This document shows, one piece after another, positions 6,375 to 14,592 of a stretch of DNA of 21,436 nt; position 1 is the first letter of the stretch, and each line of letters starts with the position of its first letter. The notes under the pieces are model-generated. The model did no database searches. It was not told the origin of the DNA and was given only the letters and a program-made list of their open reading frames with translations. The position numbers and the translations under genes are program-made. Location of the stretch: assembly GCA_002352445.1 (NCBI GenBank), contig DEIL01000274.1:1-21436 (forward strand), given 5' to 3'. This DNA comes from Desulfobulbaceae bacterium UBA2775. Lineage in GTDB: Bacteria > Desulfobacterota > Desulfobulbia > Desulfobulbales > Desulfocapsaceae.

Positions 6375-7772
6375 CTATATCTTTTCCTGAGTATCTATTC
6401 CCAGCAGGTTTCGTAGTGTTGTTTCCAGGTTGGGGTGACGGAAATGAAAACCCGAATCCTGAAGTTTTTTACTGGAGACAGAACAACCTGAAAGTATTAT
6501 CTCCCTGGCCATCTGTCCATACATACCCTGGAAAAGTCTGGCGGACAGGGGAAAGAGCAAAGGGCGGTCTGTTATTTTCGCCAGCACACGCATTAGCTCT
6601 CTATTAGTCACCGGTTCCGGTGCCGCCACGTTTACAGGTCCTTCCAGGCTTGAACAGGTGAGGGCATGGAGCATGGCCGATATGAGATCATCGTCACTGA
6701 TCCAGCTTATATACTGTTTACCTGATCCGAAATACCGTATAAAGCCCAAAGGCGATGTGGAGAGAATCCGTTTCAGTGCGCCGCCCCGGGGAGTCATGCT
6801 TACTCCCATACGAAAAAAAACGGTTCTGATACCTGCCTGCCGGGCCGGTTGGGCCGCTTCTTCCCACTGATGACAGACGGTGGAAATAAAATCTTTTCCC
6901 GCCGGTTCAGTTTCATCAATGAGCCTGTCCTGACAGTCTCCATAATAACCAACGGCGGATGCGCTGAGCAGCACTTTGGGTGGTTTACTTAGTGTTGCAA
7001 GTGTTCGGGTGAGGAGTTCCGTACCTTTAACCCTGCTCTCAAGTACCCTCTGTTTGCTCTCTACAGTCCAGCGTTTAAGACCGATGGGTGCGCCCGCCAG
7101 ATGGATGACTCCGTCAAGTTCCGGCAGATCGGTCTTGCTTAAAAATCCTGTTTCCGGATCCCAGAAGATTTCATTTCTATTTGCATAAGGACGTCTGCGA
7201 ACCAGGGTGTAAACAGTGTGCCCGCCGGTTCTGAGCAACGGGATGAGCCTTCTTCCCAGGACACCACTTGCTCCAGTGATCAGTATTCTTAAAGGGATCT
7301 GACTGCATTGTTGATGCAGGGCAATATCTGCGGTGAGGGTGCGTTGACGGTGGCGAAAACCTCCTGTGAGTTTTTTTTCTACATGGTTTTTAACAAACGA
7401 GGGTAAAAAGCGGTGGGCCGGGAGAGCGTATTCTATCCTGTCTTCCAGTAGAGATCCTTTTTTAGTATTATGAAAAAAATGAGAGTGGGTCCAACTGGAA
7501 AAAGGACCTTTCTCCTGGATATCTTTGAACATCTTACCGGGTTTGTCTTCAACATGGCGGGCGTGGAAGTAAAATGGGAAGGGCCCTGCGTACATTTTTA
7601 GTTTTACTTGACTTCCGGGCCTGATATTCCCCTGTTTGGAGATCAGAGTGTTTTTTTCCCAGGGGGGAAGAAGGCGTTCAAGAGCGCCATCCCTGCTGTG
7701 ATATGTATAGAGATCTTCTGCTGAACAGGGGTATTCTGACTGATAGACAAAGGAACTGGACTGGTTTTTCAA
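6375..7772 (-). CDS. SRPBCC domain fused to an NAD(P)-binding epimerase of the TIGR01777 type
   Basis: A 465-residue two-domain protein. Residues about 5-150 resemble an SRPBCC (cyclase/dehydrase, START-like) ligand-binding domain: a P-rich start, PPWEK, GPFPFYFHARH, and SSWTHSHFF with a C-terminal helix. Residues 161-460 are an extended short-chain dehydrogenase/epimerase: dinucleotide motif TGASGVLG (166-173), IHLAGAPI, then SASAVGYYG containing the YYG motif, and a C-terminal tail typical of the TIGR01777 family (SSKKLQDSGFHFRHPNLETTLRNLL type, DUF1731). The reaction of this family is not established. The start is TTG 7772, preceded by AGGAAGA at good spacing. It leads a two-gene minus-strand operon with the polytopic membrane protein. 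This SRPBCC-SDR fusion is known in other bacteria. Confidence 0.88.
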   Translation of the reverse strand: MKNQSSSFVYQSEYPCSAEDLYTYHSRDGALERLLPPWEKNTLISKQGNIRPGSQVKLKMYAGPFPFYFHARHVEDKPGKMFKDIQEKGPFSSWTHSHFFHNTKKGSLLEDRIEYALPAHRFLPSFVKNHVEKKLTGGFRHRQRTLTADIALHQQCSQIPLRILITGASGVLGRRLIPLLRTGGHTVYTLVRRRPYANRNEIFWDPETGFLSKTDLPELDGVIHLAGAPIGLKRWTVESKQRVLESRVKGTELLTRTLATLSKPPKVLLSASAVGYYGDCQDRLIDETEPAGKDFISTVCHQWEEAAQPARQAGIRTVFFRMGVSMTPRGGALKRILSTSPLGFIRYFGSGKQYISWISDDDLISAMLHALTCSSLEGPVNVAAPEPVTNRELMRVLAKITDRPLLFPLSARLFQGMYGQMAREIILSGCSVSSKKLQDSGFHFRHPNLETTLRNLLGIDTQEKI

Positions 7773-7840
7773 GGCAATCTTCCTGCTAAGGTTTTATTTA
7801 CGGATCCCGCTTACTCTGGCAGGTTTGCACCAGACTGCAA

Positions 7841-8308
7841 TTAACGTTGACCGCTACGCTCGGTTGCTGAATAGGTAAAGGTTATTGCGGCAGATCCGGC
7901 GGGAACACTCAAGGTTTTCTGAAAAACACGATCCGATCTCTTTGCATTACCTGTCCTGTATCCTGATGAATATATTATCTTCTGCTGCAGTACAAGTCCT
8001 GTTGCATCCAGGAACATGATGCGAACATCCAATGAACCGGCACCACCCTGATAAGATGCCTTCCCTGCCAGAATCATGTTACTGCCACCAACAACCATAT
8101 TACTGCCGGTCACTGTATAACTATAGTCAACTGTCAGCGGCCCATAGCTGAAATTTCCCTGGTTGTTTTCCCCTTCAATCAGGGGCTCTCTTCTTTCCGG
8201 AGGAATATTCGATCCAACCCCTGCGCATCCCAGGGCACTGAGACAGGTCAGAACAAGCACATATAGCAGGCTGGTTTTAAAAAACGATATGGTTGAATAT
8301 TTTTTCAT
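7841..8308 (-). CDS. Small secreted lipoprotein, function unknown
   Basis: The N-terminus has basic residues, a hydrophobic stretch and the lipobox LSALGC, so the mature protein would be lipidated at this Cys. The next residues are AGVG with no Asp at +2, which by the Lol rule favours the outer membrane. The mature part (about 125 residues) is rich in Gly, Ser, Thr and alternating hydrophobic residues and is probably a beta-sandwich; it contains GSNMVVGGSNMILAG, a short internal near-repeat (GSNM twice). I prefer the ATG at 8308, since GGGAG lies seven bases before it; the ATG at 8314 sits directly against the same GGGAG. It is separated by 68 bases from the SRPBCC-SDR gene and has its own possible promoter, so it may or may not be in that operon. 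Confidence 0.8.
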   Translation of the reverse strand: MKKYSTISFFKTSLLYVLVLTCLSALGCAGVGSNIPPERREPLIEGENNQGNFSYGPLTVDYSYTVTGSNMVVGGSNMILAGKASYQGGAGSLDVRIMFLDATGLVLQQKIIYSSGYRTGNAKRSDRVFQKTLSVPAGSAAITFTYSATERSGQR

Positions 8309-8364
8309 GTTCATCTCCCTTTTTTAATATTAACATGTTTAAATGAAAATCATGCTAGCCAGCT

Positions 8365-8393
8365 ACTTTAAGCATATGTGCAGCAAATGCCAA
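8365..8393 (-). promoter_or_regulatory. Possible sigma70-type promoter of the lipoprotein gene
   Basis: On the minus strand: -35 TTGGCA (8388-8393), a 17-base spacer and -10 TAAAGT (8365-8370), about 57 bases before the lipoprotein start. The -35 matches consensus at five of six positions and the -10 at four of six. Confidence 0.4.
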
Positions 8394-8434
8394 TGCAGAA
8401 TAAGGCAATAATATTAGAAATCAATTAAGTTGTT

Positions 8435-9949
8435 ATGGAACCTTTTGTTTTTACTCTTCCTCATGGAAAGAGACTGAAAAAATTGCATCGTCATCTGGAT
8501 GGTGACACGCGGTATGATCTGGTTGTTGAAAAAGGTGAACTGGTTGATTGTTCTCTATTGGACACCTTTGATAACGAAATAAGGCTTTCAAAGCAAATTC
8601 TATTACAAACAGGGCAGGCCCTGCTGCTGATAAATCTTGCAAACGGCCGGATTGTTGAACAACAGCCGGGATCGACATGGTCCTTCCTGTCCGAACTGGA
8701 AGATGGGCCGGTGGCCAGGTCATTGAAAGGTGTTTCCAGGCTTCGGGCGTTCATGGTTGTGTCGAGCTTAAAAATACGGCGTGACATGGGACTGATCCTG
8801 GATGATGAGCGAAAGACCCGGGCGCGGTTGCATGTCTTTTCTTTTTTTCGAAAAAAACGATCATTGCAGTTTGGGATTACGCAGTCTCTTCGTGGTTATG
8901 AGCGTGCCCATGCAGATCTGAAAAGCTCGTTGATGAAAATGGGTGCCGACCTGTGTAGAGATGTTGAAGAAGTGTACAGCCGGTTAGGGATAAAATCGAA
9001 AAATTATTCTGCAAAACCTGATATCCTTCTTGCTTCTGAGGATCCGATTAAGGAGAGTGCTACAACAATTATTCGTACCTACATAAACGTTGCAAGGCAA
9101 AATGAAGCCGGTGTGGTAGCTGATTACGATACGGAATTCCTGCATGACTACCGTGTCAGTTTTCGAAAGGTCAGATCCGTCCTGAGTCTTTTTAAGGGAG
9201 TCTATGGCGCTGAACAGACTGCACAGTTGAAGAAGGAGTTTGCTGATCTGATGAAGCAGACAAATCGCCTCCGTGACCTGGATGTTTATCTGTTCGGCCG
9301 GGATGACTATTTTCAGATGGTTCCGGAGAGCAGTCATGGGGGACTTAGAATTCTGTTCGATGTTATTTCGAAAGAGAGAGTGGATGAGCACAAAACAGTC
9401 TGTAACATGATAAAGAGGAAATCCTATCGTCGGTTAATTGACGGATGGGTTGATCTGTATGCCGGCGGCAACCTTACATCCGGTCCCAATGCGATGAAGA
9501 GTTCAAATCAGTATGTTGCCGGGCTGATTCTTAAACGATATCGGAAGGTGTGCAGAATTGCTCGTGGTATTGATGAAACAACTGCCGACGAGGTTGTACA
9601 TGAACTGCGTATTCACTGTAAAAAACTGCGTTATCTGATGGAGTTTTCTTTGCCGCTTTTCTCGAAAAAGAAGGTTAAAGTCCTTATCAGGGCATTGAAG
9701 GTGCTGCAGGATAATCTGGGTAGGTTTAATGACTATTCTGTGCAGCAGGTATCTCTTGGGATGTTCATGTCGGGACAGTCCATGTCAGGCAAAAAAAGTT
9801 TGAAGGTTGCCGAATCTATAGGTGCTCTCACTGCTATGCTCTACCAGTTACAATACAGAGAACGGAATCTTGTAATGGAAAATTTTGCTCACTTTGACAG
9901 TGAAAAGATTCACGTGTCTTTTACTGACTTGTTCCAACTTGAAGAGTAA
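8435..9949 (+). CDS. CHAD domain protein with a degenerate CYTH-like N-terminus
   Basis: A 504-residue protein. Residues about 20-150 keep the outline of a CYTH (triphosphate tunnel) domain: YDLVVEKG, LLDTFDNEIRLSK, VSRLRAF and DDERKTRARL. The starting ExExK metal motif of active enzymes is missing, so hydrolase activity is doubtful. Residues about 200-500 are an all-helical CHAD domain: HDYRVSFRKVR (237-247), RLRDLDVYL (278-286), HELRIHCKKLRY (389-400) and LQDNLGRFNDY (424-434) give the conserved His/Arg/Lys surface. CHAD domains bind polyphosphate and some locate to polyphosphate granules (established for characterised members); that this one does is inference. The next plus-strand gene is an orphan ParA-type ATPase 100 bases downstream. 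The ribosome binding site is weak. Confidence 0.9.
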   Translation: MEPFVFTLPHGKRLKKLHRHLDGDTRYDLVVEKGELVDCSLLDTFDNEIRLSKQILLQTGQALLLINLANGRIVEQQPGSTWSFLSELEDGPVARSLKGVSRLRAFMVVSSLKIRRDMGLILDDERKTRARLHVFSFFRKKRSLQFGITQSLRGYERAHADLKSSLMKMGADLCRDVEEVYSRLGIKSKNYSAKPDILLASEDPIKESATTIIRTYINVARQNEAGVVADYDTEFLHDYRVSFRKVRSVLSLFKGVYGAEQTAQLKKEFADLMKQTNRLRDLDVYLFGRDDYFQMVPESSHGGLRILFDVISKERVDEHKTVCNMIKRKSYRRLIDGWVDLYAGGNLTSGPNAMKSSNQYVAGLILKRYRKVCRIARGIDETTADEVVHELRIHCKKLRYLMEFSLPLFSKKKVKVLIRALKVLQDNLGRFNDYSVQQVSLGMFMSGQSMSGKKSLKVAESIGALTAMLYQLQYRERNLVMENFAHFDSEKIHVSFTDLFQLEE

Positions 9950-9952
9950 AAG

Positions 9953-9982
9953 TCTACGTTGTCTACGTCAATATCATCTACG
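9953..9982 (+). repeat. Three TCTACG repeats between the CHAD and ParA genes
   Basis: TCTACG occurs at 9953-9958, 9962-9967 and 9977-9982, just after the CHAD stop and about 70-100 bases before the ParA start. The spacing is uneven (9 and 15 bases). It could be a small protein-binding array or chance. Confidence 0.35.
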
Positions 9983-9984
9983 AG

Positions 9985-9998
9985 GAATTCGTAAAAAC
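9985..9998 (+). repeat. Left copy of a 14-base direct repeat around parA
   Basis: GAATTCGTAAAAAC is identical to a copy at 10813-10826, 828 bases away on the other side of the ParA gene. It looks like part of a dispersed chromosomal repeat. Confidence 0.6.
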
Positions 9999-10049
9999 TT
10001 GAATTGCGAGATGGTTAAGTGAAAAAACTCATATTTGAGGCGTGTTAAA

Positions 10050-10796
10050 ATGAAAATAGTCGCCTGCTACAGTAATAAAGGGGGGGTCGGAAAAACTGCT
10101 ACCTCTGTTAACCTGGCCTATGCCTGTGCCATGAGTGGTAAGCAGACACTGCTCTGTGATATGGATCCACAGGGTGCATCGGGCTTTTATTTTCGGGTAA
10201 AACCTTCCCGTAAATTAAAAAAACAGGCCTTTTTCAAGGATGTGGATTGTTTTACGGGCGCTATACGGGCAAGCGACTATGATAACCTTGATCTTTTGCC
10301 TGCCAATATGAGCTATCGTGATTTTGACATTTTCCTGTCAAGGATGAAAAACAGACGGTCACGTCTAAAAAAGGCTTTAAAAGCTGTGGGTAATGAGTAC
10401 GATGTGATTATTCTCGATTGTCCGCCAAATATCTCGCTCCTTTCAGAGAATGTTTTCAGGGTGGCAGATAAAATCGTGATACCGGTAATCCCAACTACTT
10501 TATCGGAACGTACACTGGAGCAGCTTTACGACTTTTTCAACGATAAGAAATATCAGAAAAAGAAGCTGTTGCCTTTTATTTCCATGATGCAGAAGAGAAA
10601 AAATCTGCACAAGGAGACGAGGTCGAGATTACAGAAGAAATATAAGAATTTTCTTGATAATTCGATCCCGTTTTCAACTGATATTGAGAAAATGGGTGTG
10701 AATCGGGCACCGGTGTTGGCGTATGCCGGATCGAGTCCTGCCGCAAAGGCGTATGAAAATCTCTGGAGTGCAATTCAGGACAAAGTCAAATTTTAA
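10050..10796 (+). CDS. ParA/MinD-type ATPase without a ParB partner
   Basis: A 248-residue ParA-family P-loop ATPase. It has the deviant Walker A KGGVGKT (10-16) with the signature Lys K10, switch motif DMDPQGA (37-43) and Walker B/A' VIILDCPPN with D123. There is no N-terminal HTH domain, unlike plasmid type Ia ParA, and no parB or centromere-like array follows, so plasmid or chromosome partition is unlikely. The C-terminal third is rich in Lys and Arg, compatible with nucleoid binding. ATG 10050 is chosen because TTGAGG lies nine bases before it; a TTG at 10035 would consume that site. Its upstream neighbour on the same strand is the CHAD protein, which suggests a cargo-positioning ATPase for that protein or its polymer. 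This last step is inference. Confidence 0.9.
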   Translation: MKIVACYSNKGGVGKTATSVNLAYACAMSGKQTLLCDMDPQGASGFYFRVKPSRKLKKQAFFKDVDCFTGAIRASDYDNLDLLPANMSYRDFDIFLSRMKNRRSRLKKALKAVGNEYDVIILDCPPNISLLSENVFRVADKIVIPVIPTTLSERTLEQLYDFFNDKKYQKKKLLPFISMMQKRKNLHKETRSRLQKKYKNFLDNSIPFSTDIEKMGVNRAPVLAYAGSSPAAKAYENLWSAIQDKVKF

Positions 10797-10812
10797 CCTG
10801 ATCAGGAATGAT

Positions 10813-10826
10813 GAATTCGTAAAAAC
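10813..10826 (+). repeat. Right copy of the 14-base direct repeat
   Basis: GAATTCGTAAAAAC, identical to 9985-9998. It lies 19 bases before a REP-like palindrome, suggesting that the two belong to one composite dispersed element. Confidence 0.6.
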
Positions 10827-10844
10827 CCAAATTCTGCACTATCT

Positions 10845-10872
10845 CGTCATTCCAGCGCAAGCGGAAATGACG
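10845..10872. repeat. REP-like palindrome downstream of parA
   Basis: The outer arms CGTCATT (10845-10851) and AATGACG (10866-10872) pair perfectly and enclose CC...GG with a bulge. The sequence resembles the common extragenic REP type CGTCATTCC. It lies between the convergent ParA and histidine kinase genes and might serve as a bidirectional mRNA end. Confidence 0.6.
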
Positions 10873-10941
10873 AAGCAGGGGACTTTGTACGACGCCATAA
10901 GGTACAGTATTCAGCCGTTATTTCCAGGGAATGGATCTGGG

Positions 10942-13900
10942 TTATCGGAGAACTGAGAGGAGCACTCTTTTTAGCTCGTCAAGAATAATTGGTTTGGCGA
11001 GAGCTGCACGAAATCCGTATTGCCGGTAATTAGCCATCACCGGGTCGGTGGAATATCCACTTGAGACGATAATCCTGGCATCGGGATCTACCTTCAAAAT
11101 TTCCTGCGCAGCAGCCTGTCCTCCCATACCACCTGGAATGGTGAGATCCATGATTATGATATCGACCTGTTCACTGGAATCCCGTAATTTCTTATAAGTG
11201 GCCATAGCCTCAAGACCATCGGATACAAGTATAGCTTTATGACCGAGAAATTCGAGCTGGGATTTCGTCACATTTTTTACCACCTCTTCATCATCCATGA
11301 CCATAATGGTAGCAGACCTGGAAGGTAGAACCACAGATTCGCTGTCGGCCTCTTTTCTCGGCTGATCCAGGGTCGCGGGAAGGTAGATAGTAAAGACGGA
11401 TCCTTTCCCAGGTGTAGATTCTGCAGTTAAGTAACCACCATGTTTGGTAATGATTGAATGACTGATTGCCAGCCCCAGACCGCTTCCTTCCTGTTTGGTC
11501 GAAAAATAGGGGTCAAATATCTTATCGATCAGATCCTTCTGGATGCCTATGCCGGAATCGCGTATTGTAATCTTTATGTATTTCTCTGTGTTGCCATTGA
11601 GCAGTGGGATGTTGTCTGCATTCTGAATATTTGTGCCTTTGATCTCAATCCTGCCACCGTCAGGCATGGCATGTCGTGCATTGATAATAATATTCTGTAT
11701 GACCTGTCCTATTTGTCCTGTGTCGATATTGACAAACCAGAGGTCGTCGGGAAAATCATAGGTACAGGTAATGTCACTCCCATGCAGGACAAACTCTGCT
11801 GATTCTTTTATGATCTCAGGGAGTGCTGTTGTTTCTTTGATGGGTTCGCCGCCCTTTGCAAAAGTAAGGAGTTGCTGGGTCAATTTGGACGCTCTGAAGG
11901 TTGCACTTATGGCGTCGGCAAGTAAAGATGATATTTCGTGGTCTTCTCCCACTATTTTAGAGGAAAGTTCAATATTCCCGAGTATGGCAGATAATATATT
12001 GTTGAAATCGTGGGCAATTCCCCCAGCAAGAACGCCGACTGATTCCAATTTTCGGATTTTGAGAAGTTCCTGTTCCGTCTTCTTCTCGTTGGTTATATCT
12101 CTGAAGACCAGCACAACACCAATAATTTTACTTTCTTTGTCAAAAATAGGGGCGCCGCTGTCGGCAATGGACACTCTACGACCATCCTTGGTAATAAGGA
12201 GTTTTTGAGCGGTGCTCTCAAGCAGTTCCCCCGTTTCAAGTATCTGTTCTACAGGGCTTTTGCTGGGCTTTCTTGATCTTTCGTGTACTATGTTGAATAT
12301 TTCAGATGCCTGCCGGCCCAGAGCTTCTTCAGCCACCCAGCCGGTTATCTGTTCAGCCGTCTTGTTTATTAGGACAACCCTTCCTTCTGTATCCGTTGTA
12401 ATAACACCATCACCAATACTTCGAAGGGTAACTGCAAGTCGTTCCTGTTCGGCTGCCAGGATTTGCTCAGTTTTTTTCTTCGTATCAATATTTCGTTGAA
12501 CTGCAATCACAAAGCTTTTATTGCCTAGTTCCGTCATGTTCAGGCTGTTTTCCGTCCAGAAAAATTCACCTGTCTTCTTTTTTGTTAGCCATTGAAATGT
12601 CTGAGGGCCCTCTGTGACGGCATCTGATACTTTTTTGCGTGCGACTCTGTAATCATATGGCGGCGGGCCGAAAATGATGTTTTTCCACAGGGGGGTTACT
12701 GCTTCCTGATGCGTAATACCATACATTTCGAGCATAGCATGATTTACATCCAGGATAGATCCATCATGGGGATCGAATATAATGATTGCTTCATTAGGTG
12801 CGTTGAAAATCGACCTCAGGTAATTTTGGTTTTCCTCCAGTGATTCCCATGCCCGTTTTCTCTCTTTTGCCATCTGGTTGGCAGATGCGGCCAGGGAGTG
12901 GAACTCTCTAAAGGTAATTTGATCCAGCTGGATAGGAATTGCTTTTTGGGCAGAGTCTTTGAAAAAATTGAGGAATAGGCCAATATTCCGCTCTATTCTG
13001 TCTGATAGAAGACGGGTCAGTGCATAGGAAAGCAAACAGAGGAAAACGAGTACCAGCAGACATTGTTTGAGAAAGATTTTAGCGGTTTCTTTTAGTTTCT
13101 TTTGCTGCTGAGTCACCATGTCTTCAATATAATCGACATAGACACCAGTACCAATATACCACTGCCATTCTTCAATGGCAGCCACATAACTGATTTTCGG
13201 CACTGAGCGCTGTCCGGAGAACTTTGGCATTATATACTCTACAAAGCCCCCACCTTCCTTTGCTTTGTTAATGAGTTCCTGGACTACTTTTACACCATTG
13301 GGGGCCGTAACATGGTACATGTTTTCACCCTTGGCCGGGCCGGTCAGACTTAAACCTTCCCAGGTACCAGTGAAAATATAACCATCGACTCTGGGGTGTG
13401 TTTTTTCTACCCACTCCAGTATCTCTTTCTTGATAATCTCCTTTTCATCTTCGACATACATTCCATTGCCGATAATCCAGCCCAGCGGTTCAAAAAATTT
13501 TATAAACGATATTCTCGGTTCAAGTATTTCGGGCGAATCAGGTCTGCGCCAATAAAAAGAACAGAAACCTTCCCGCGCTTCAGGTTTTGCGAAAGCCAGG
13601 ATATCCCGTACAATGAAATTGCCATCATCATCCTGTAACTCAACAATATCTTTGCCCACAATTTCAGGAGAATTATGGTTCACTATCTCTGTGCCTGCGA
13701 GATCTTCAACAAAATAGTGGCCATTGCCATTATCCCATGATGCGGCAAACAGAGCATCATGTATTAAGTCAGCGATCTCTGACTTAGGCTTATCATTTTT
13801 ATTATGCTCATAAATATATAGCGCTGTATTAAATGCCTCCTTTGTCCGTGATTTCACTACGGCCTTGACTCTTTCTTTAGCAAGAGATTTCTGATGCTCA

Positions 13901-14103
13901 ATGTACTGAAGAACATCCTCCACGTCATTTTTAATCAGCTCTTTTTCAGTAGCCAGATATGAGTTGCGGATCTCAGCTATCTCTGATTGTGAACGGGTGA
14001 TTTCCAAACTCATCCACAAATATCCCAGAACGCCGACAAGTGACAAAACAAGCACGAAAACGTGGAGTTGAAATATGGTCAGCAGGCTTTTTTTGTTATT
14101 CAT
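10942..14103 (-). CDS. Hybrid sensor histidine kinase with two Cache domains, two PAS domains and a receiver
   Basis: A 1053-residue inner-membrane sensor. A membrane segment at about 10-32 is followed by a periplasmic region to about 340 with two Cache_2-like units, each ending in similar words (LGWIIGNGMYVED and WQWYIGTGVYVD). A second membrane segment lies at about 344-364. In the cytoplasm there are PAS domains at about 425-540 and 550-672, then the dimerisation/phosphoacceptor helix with GGIAHDFNN (H698), and the ATPase domain with NIIINARHAMPDGG (804-817), DSGIGI (849-854) and GSGLGL (873-878). The receiver runs from about 932 to 1053: acidic DDEE, phosphoacceptor D986 in IIMDLTIP, and Lys in AKPI. 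The ligand is unknown; Cache domains often bind small organic acids or amino acids. No separate response regulator lies in the window, so it is an orphan. The ribosome binding site is weak. Confidence 0.93.
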   Translation of the reverse strand: MNNKKSLLTIFQLHVFVLVLSLVGVLGYLWMSLEITRSQSEIAEIRNSYLATEKELIKNDVEDVLQYIEHQKSLAKERVKAVVKSRTKEAFNTALYIYEHNKNDKPKSEIADLIHDALFAASWDNGNGHYFVEDLAGTEIVNHNSPEIVGKDIVELQDDDGNFIVRDILAFAKPEAREGFCSFYWRRPDSPEILEPRISFIKFFEPLGWIIGNGMYVEDEKEIIKKEILEWVEKTHPRVDGYIFTGTWEGLSLTGPAKGENMYHVTAPNGVKVVQELINKAKEGGGFVEYIMPKFSGQRSVPKISYVAAIEEWQWYIGTGVYVDYIEDMVTQQQKKLKETAKIFLKQCLLVLVFLCLLSYALTRLLSDRIERNIGLFLNFFKDSAQKAIPIQLDQITFREFHSLAASANQMAKERKRAWESLEENQNYLRSIFNAPNEAIIIFDPHDGSILDVNHAMLEMYGITHQEAVTPLWKNIIFGPPPYDYRVARKKVSDAVTEGPQTFQWLTKKKTGEFFWTENSLNMTELGNKSFVIAVQRNIDTKKKTEQILAAEQERLAVTLRSIGDGVITTDTEGRVVLINKTAEQITGWVAEEALGRQASEIFNIVHERSRKPSKSPVEQILETGELLESTAQKLLITKDGRRVSIADSGAPIFDKESKIIGVVLVFRDITNEKKTEQELLKIRKLESVGVLAGGIAHDFNNILSAILGNIELSSKIVGEDHEISSLLADAISATFRASKLTQQLLTFAKGGEPIKETTALPEIIKESAEFVLHGSDITCTYDFPDDLWFVNIDTGQIGQVIQNIIINARHAMPDGGRIEIKGTNIQNADNIPLLNGNTEKYIKITIRDSGIGIQKDLIDKIFDPYFSTKQEGSGLGLAISHSIITKHGGYLTAESTPGKGSVFTIYLPATLDQPRKEADSESVVLPSRSATIMVMDDEEVVKNVTKSQLEFLGHKAILVSDGLEAMATYKKLRDSSEQVDIIIMDLTIPGGMGGQAAAQEILKVDPDARIIVSSGYSTDPVMANYRQYGFRAALAKPIILDELKRVLLSVLR

Positions 14104-14215
14104 ATATATTTATCGACAGATTTTTATTACTATCAACAATACATTACCAATTTTTATATGATATTTCTTTAAAATAAATTCTGATTACCCATTAAACTCA
14201 GCCGCTTTTTCCGTT

Positions 14216-14235
14216 ATTCCCGCGTAGGCGGGAAT
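14216..14235. repeat. REP-like palindrome upstream of the histidine kinase gene
   Basis: ATTCCCGC (14216-14223), loop GTAG, and GCGGGAAT (14228-14235) form a perfect 8-base stem followed by CCAG. This is the widespread 'ATTCCCGC...GCGGGAATCCAG' class of extragenic repeat. A second, less perfect member lies at 10845-10872, beyond the other end of the kinase gene. Confidence 0.7.
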
Positions 14236-14445
14236 CCAGCTATTTTACCCGAAAAGTATGGGTTTCCAGCACCCAGTGACGCAGTTCACTACCTCTTGAG
14301 GAGGATAGAACAAAGAAAAATAATTTGTAACGTATGAAACTGTATTCTTAAATATTTTTTGTTTCACTATTATGGTTGTTTAATTATTTTTGTAAATGTG
14401 TATATTCAATATTAATGCAGCAAGGTGATTTGAGAACGTAACTTT

Positions 14446-14538
14446 ATGGCCGTTCTTGATGTAATTAAGTGGGATGAGAATATAGAAAAAATTAAGCATA
14501 ATAGTCTCATAATAATTCAAAATTTACATCGACGATGA
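14446..14538 (+). other. Small open frame resembling the N-terminus of an SPFH-domain protein; possible remnant
   Basis: A 30-codon frame beginning MAVLDVIKWDENIEKIK. The words 'AVLDVIKWD' recall the start of bacterial SPFH/virion-core-like proteins, which commonly open with a similar DVIKW motif, but the similarity ends after about ten residues and the frame stops at 14536-14538. There is no good ribosome binding site. It is either a remnant of such a gene or coincidence. Confidence 0.22.
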
Positions 14539-14592
14539 AAACGAAGAGTTGTTACGATGATATCAAGCATGTCAAAAAAACAGGGAGGATCT

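Larger units (their letters stand above)
14104..14592. other. AT-rich intergenic region with a REP-like element
   Basis: This region lies between the divergent kinase and small regulator genes. It holds the start region of the kinase (14104-14130), a REP-like palindrome at 14216-14235, and a very AT-rich stretch from about 14300 to 14590. A small open frame at 14446 is listed separately. No confident promoter can be named because many A/T runs look like -10 boxes. Confidence 0.5.

Noticed and set aside
8376..8393. Sigma54-like TGGCA...TGCA on the minus strand
   Set aside because: The GG-to-GC distance is ten bases rather than twelve, so it does not fit the -24/-12 rule; the sigma70-type reading of the same stretch is better.
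10035..10049. TTG 10035 as the ParA start
   Set aside because: The TTGAGG at this place is better used as the ribosome binding site for ATG 10050, which also gives the usual ParA start just before the KGG motif.
9984..10872. Plasmid-type partition locus (parA with a centromere)
   Set aside because: There is no parB, no replication gene and only two separated copies of the 14-base repeat, which look like dispersed extragenic elements.
11771..12208. 145-codon plus-strand open frame inside the histidine kinase gene
   Set aside because: Antisense to the H-box and PAS coding sequence; serine/leucine-rich shadow without similarity.
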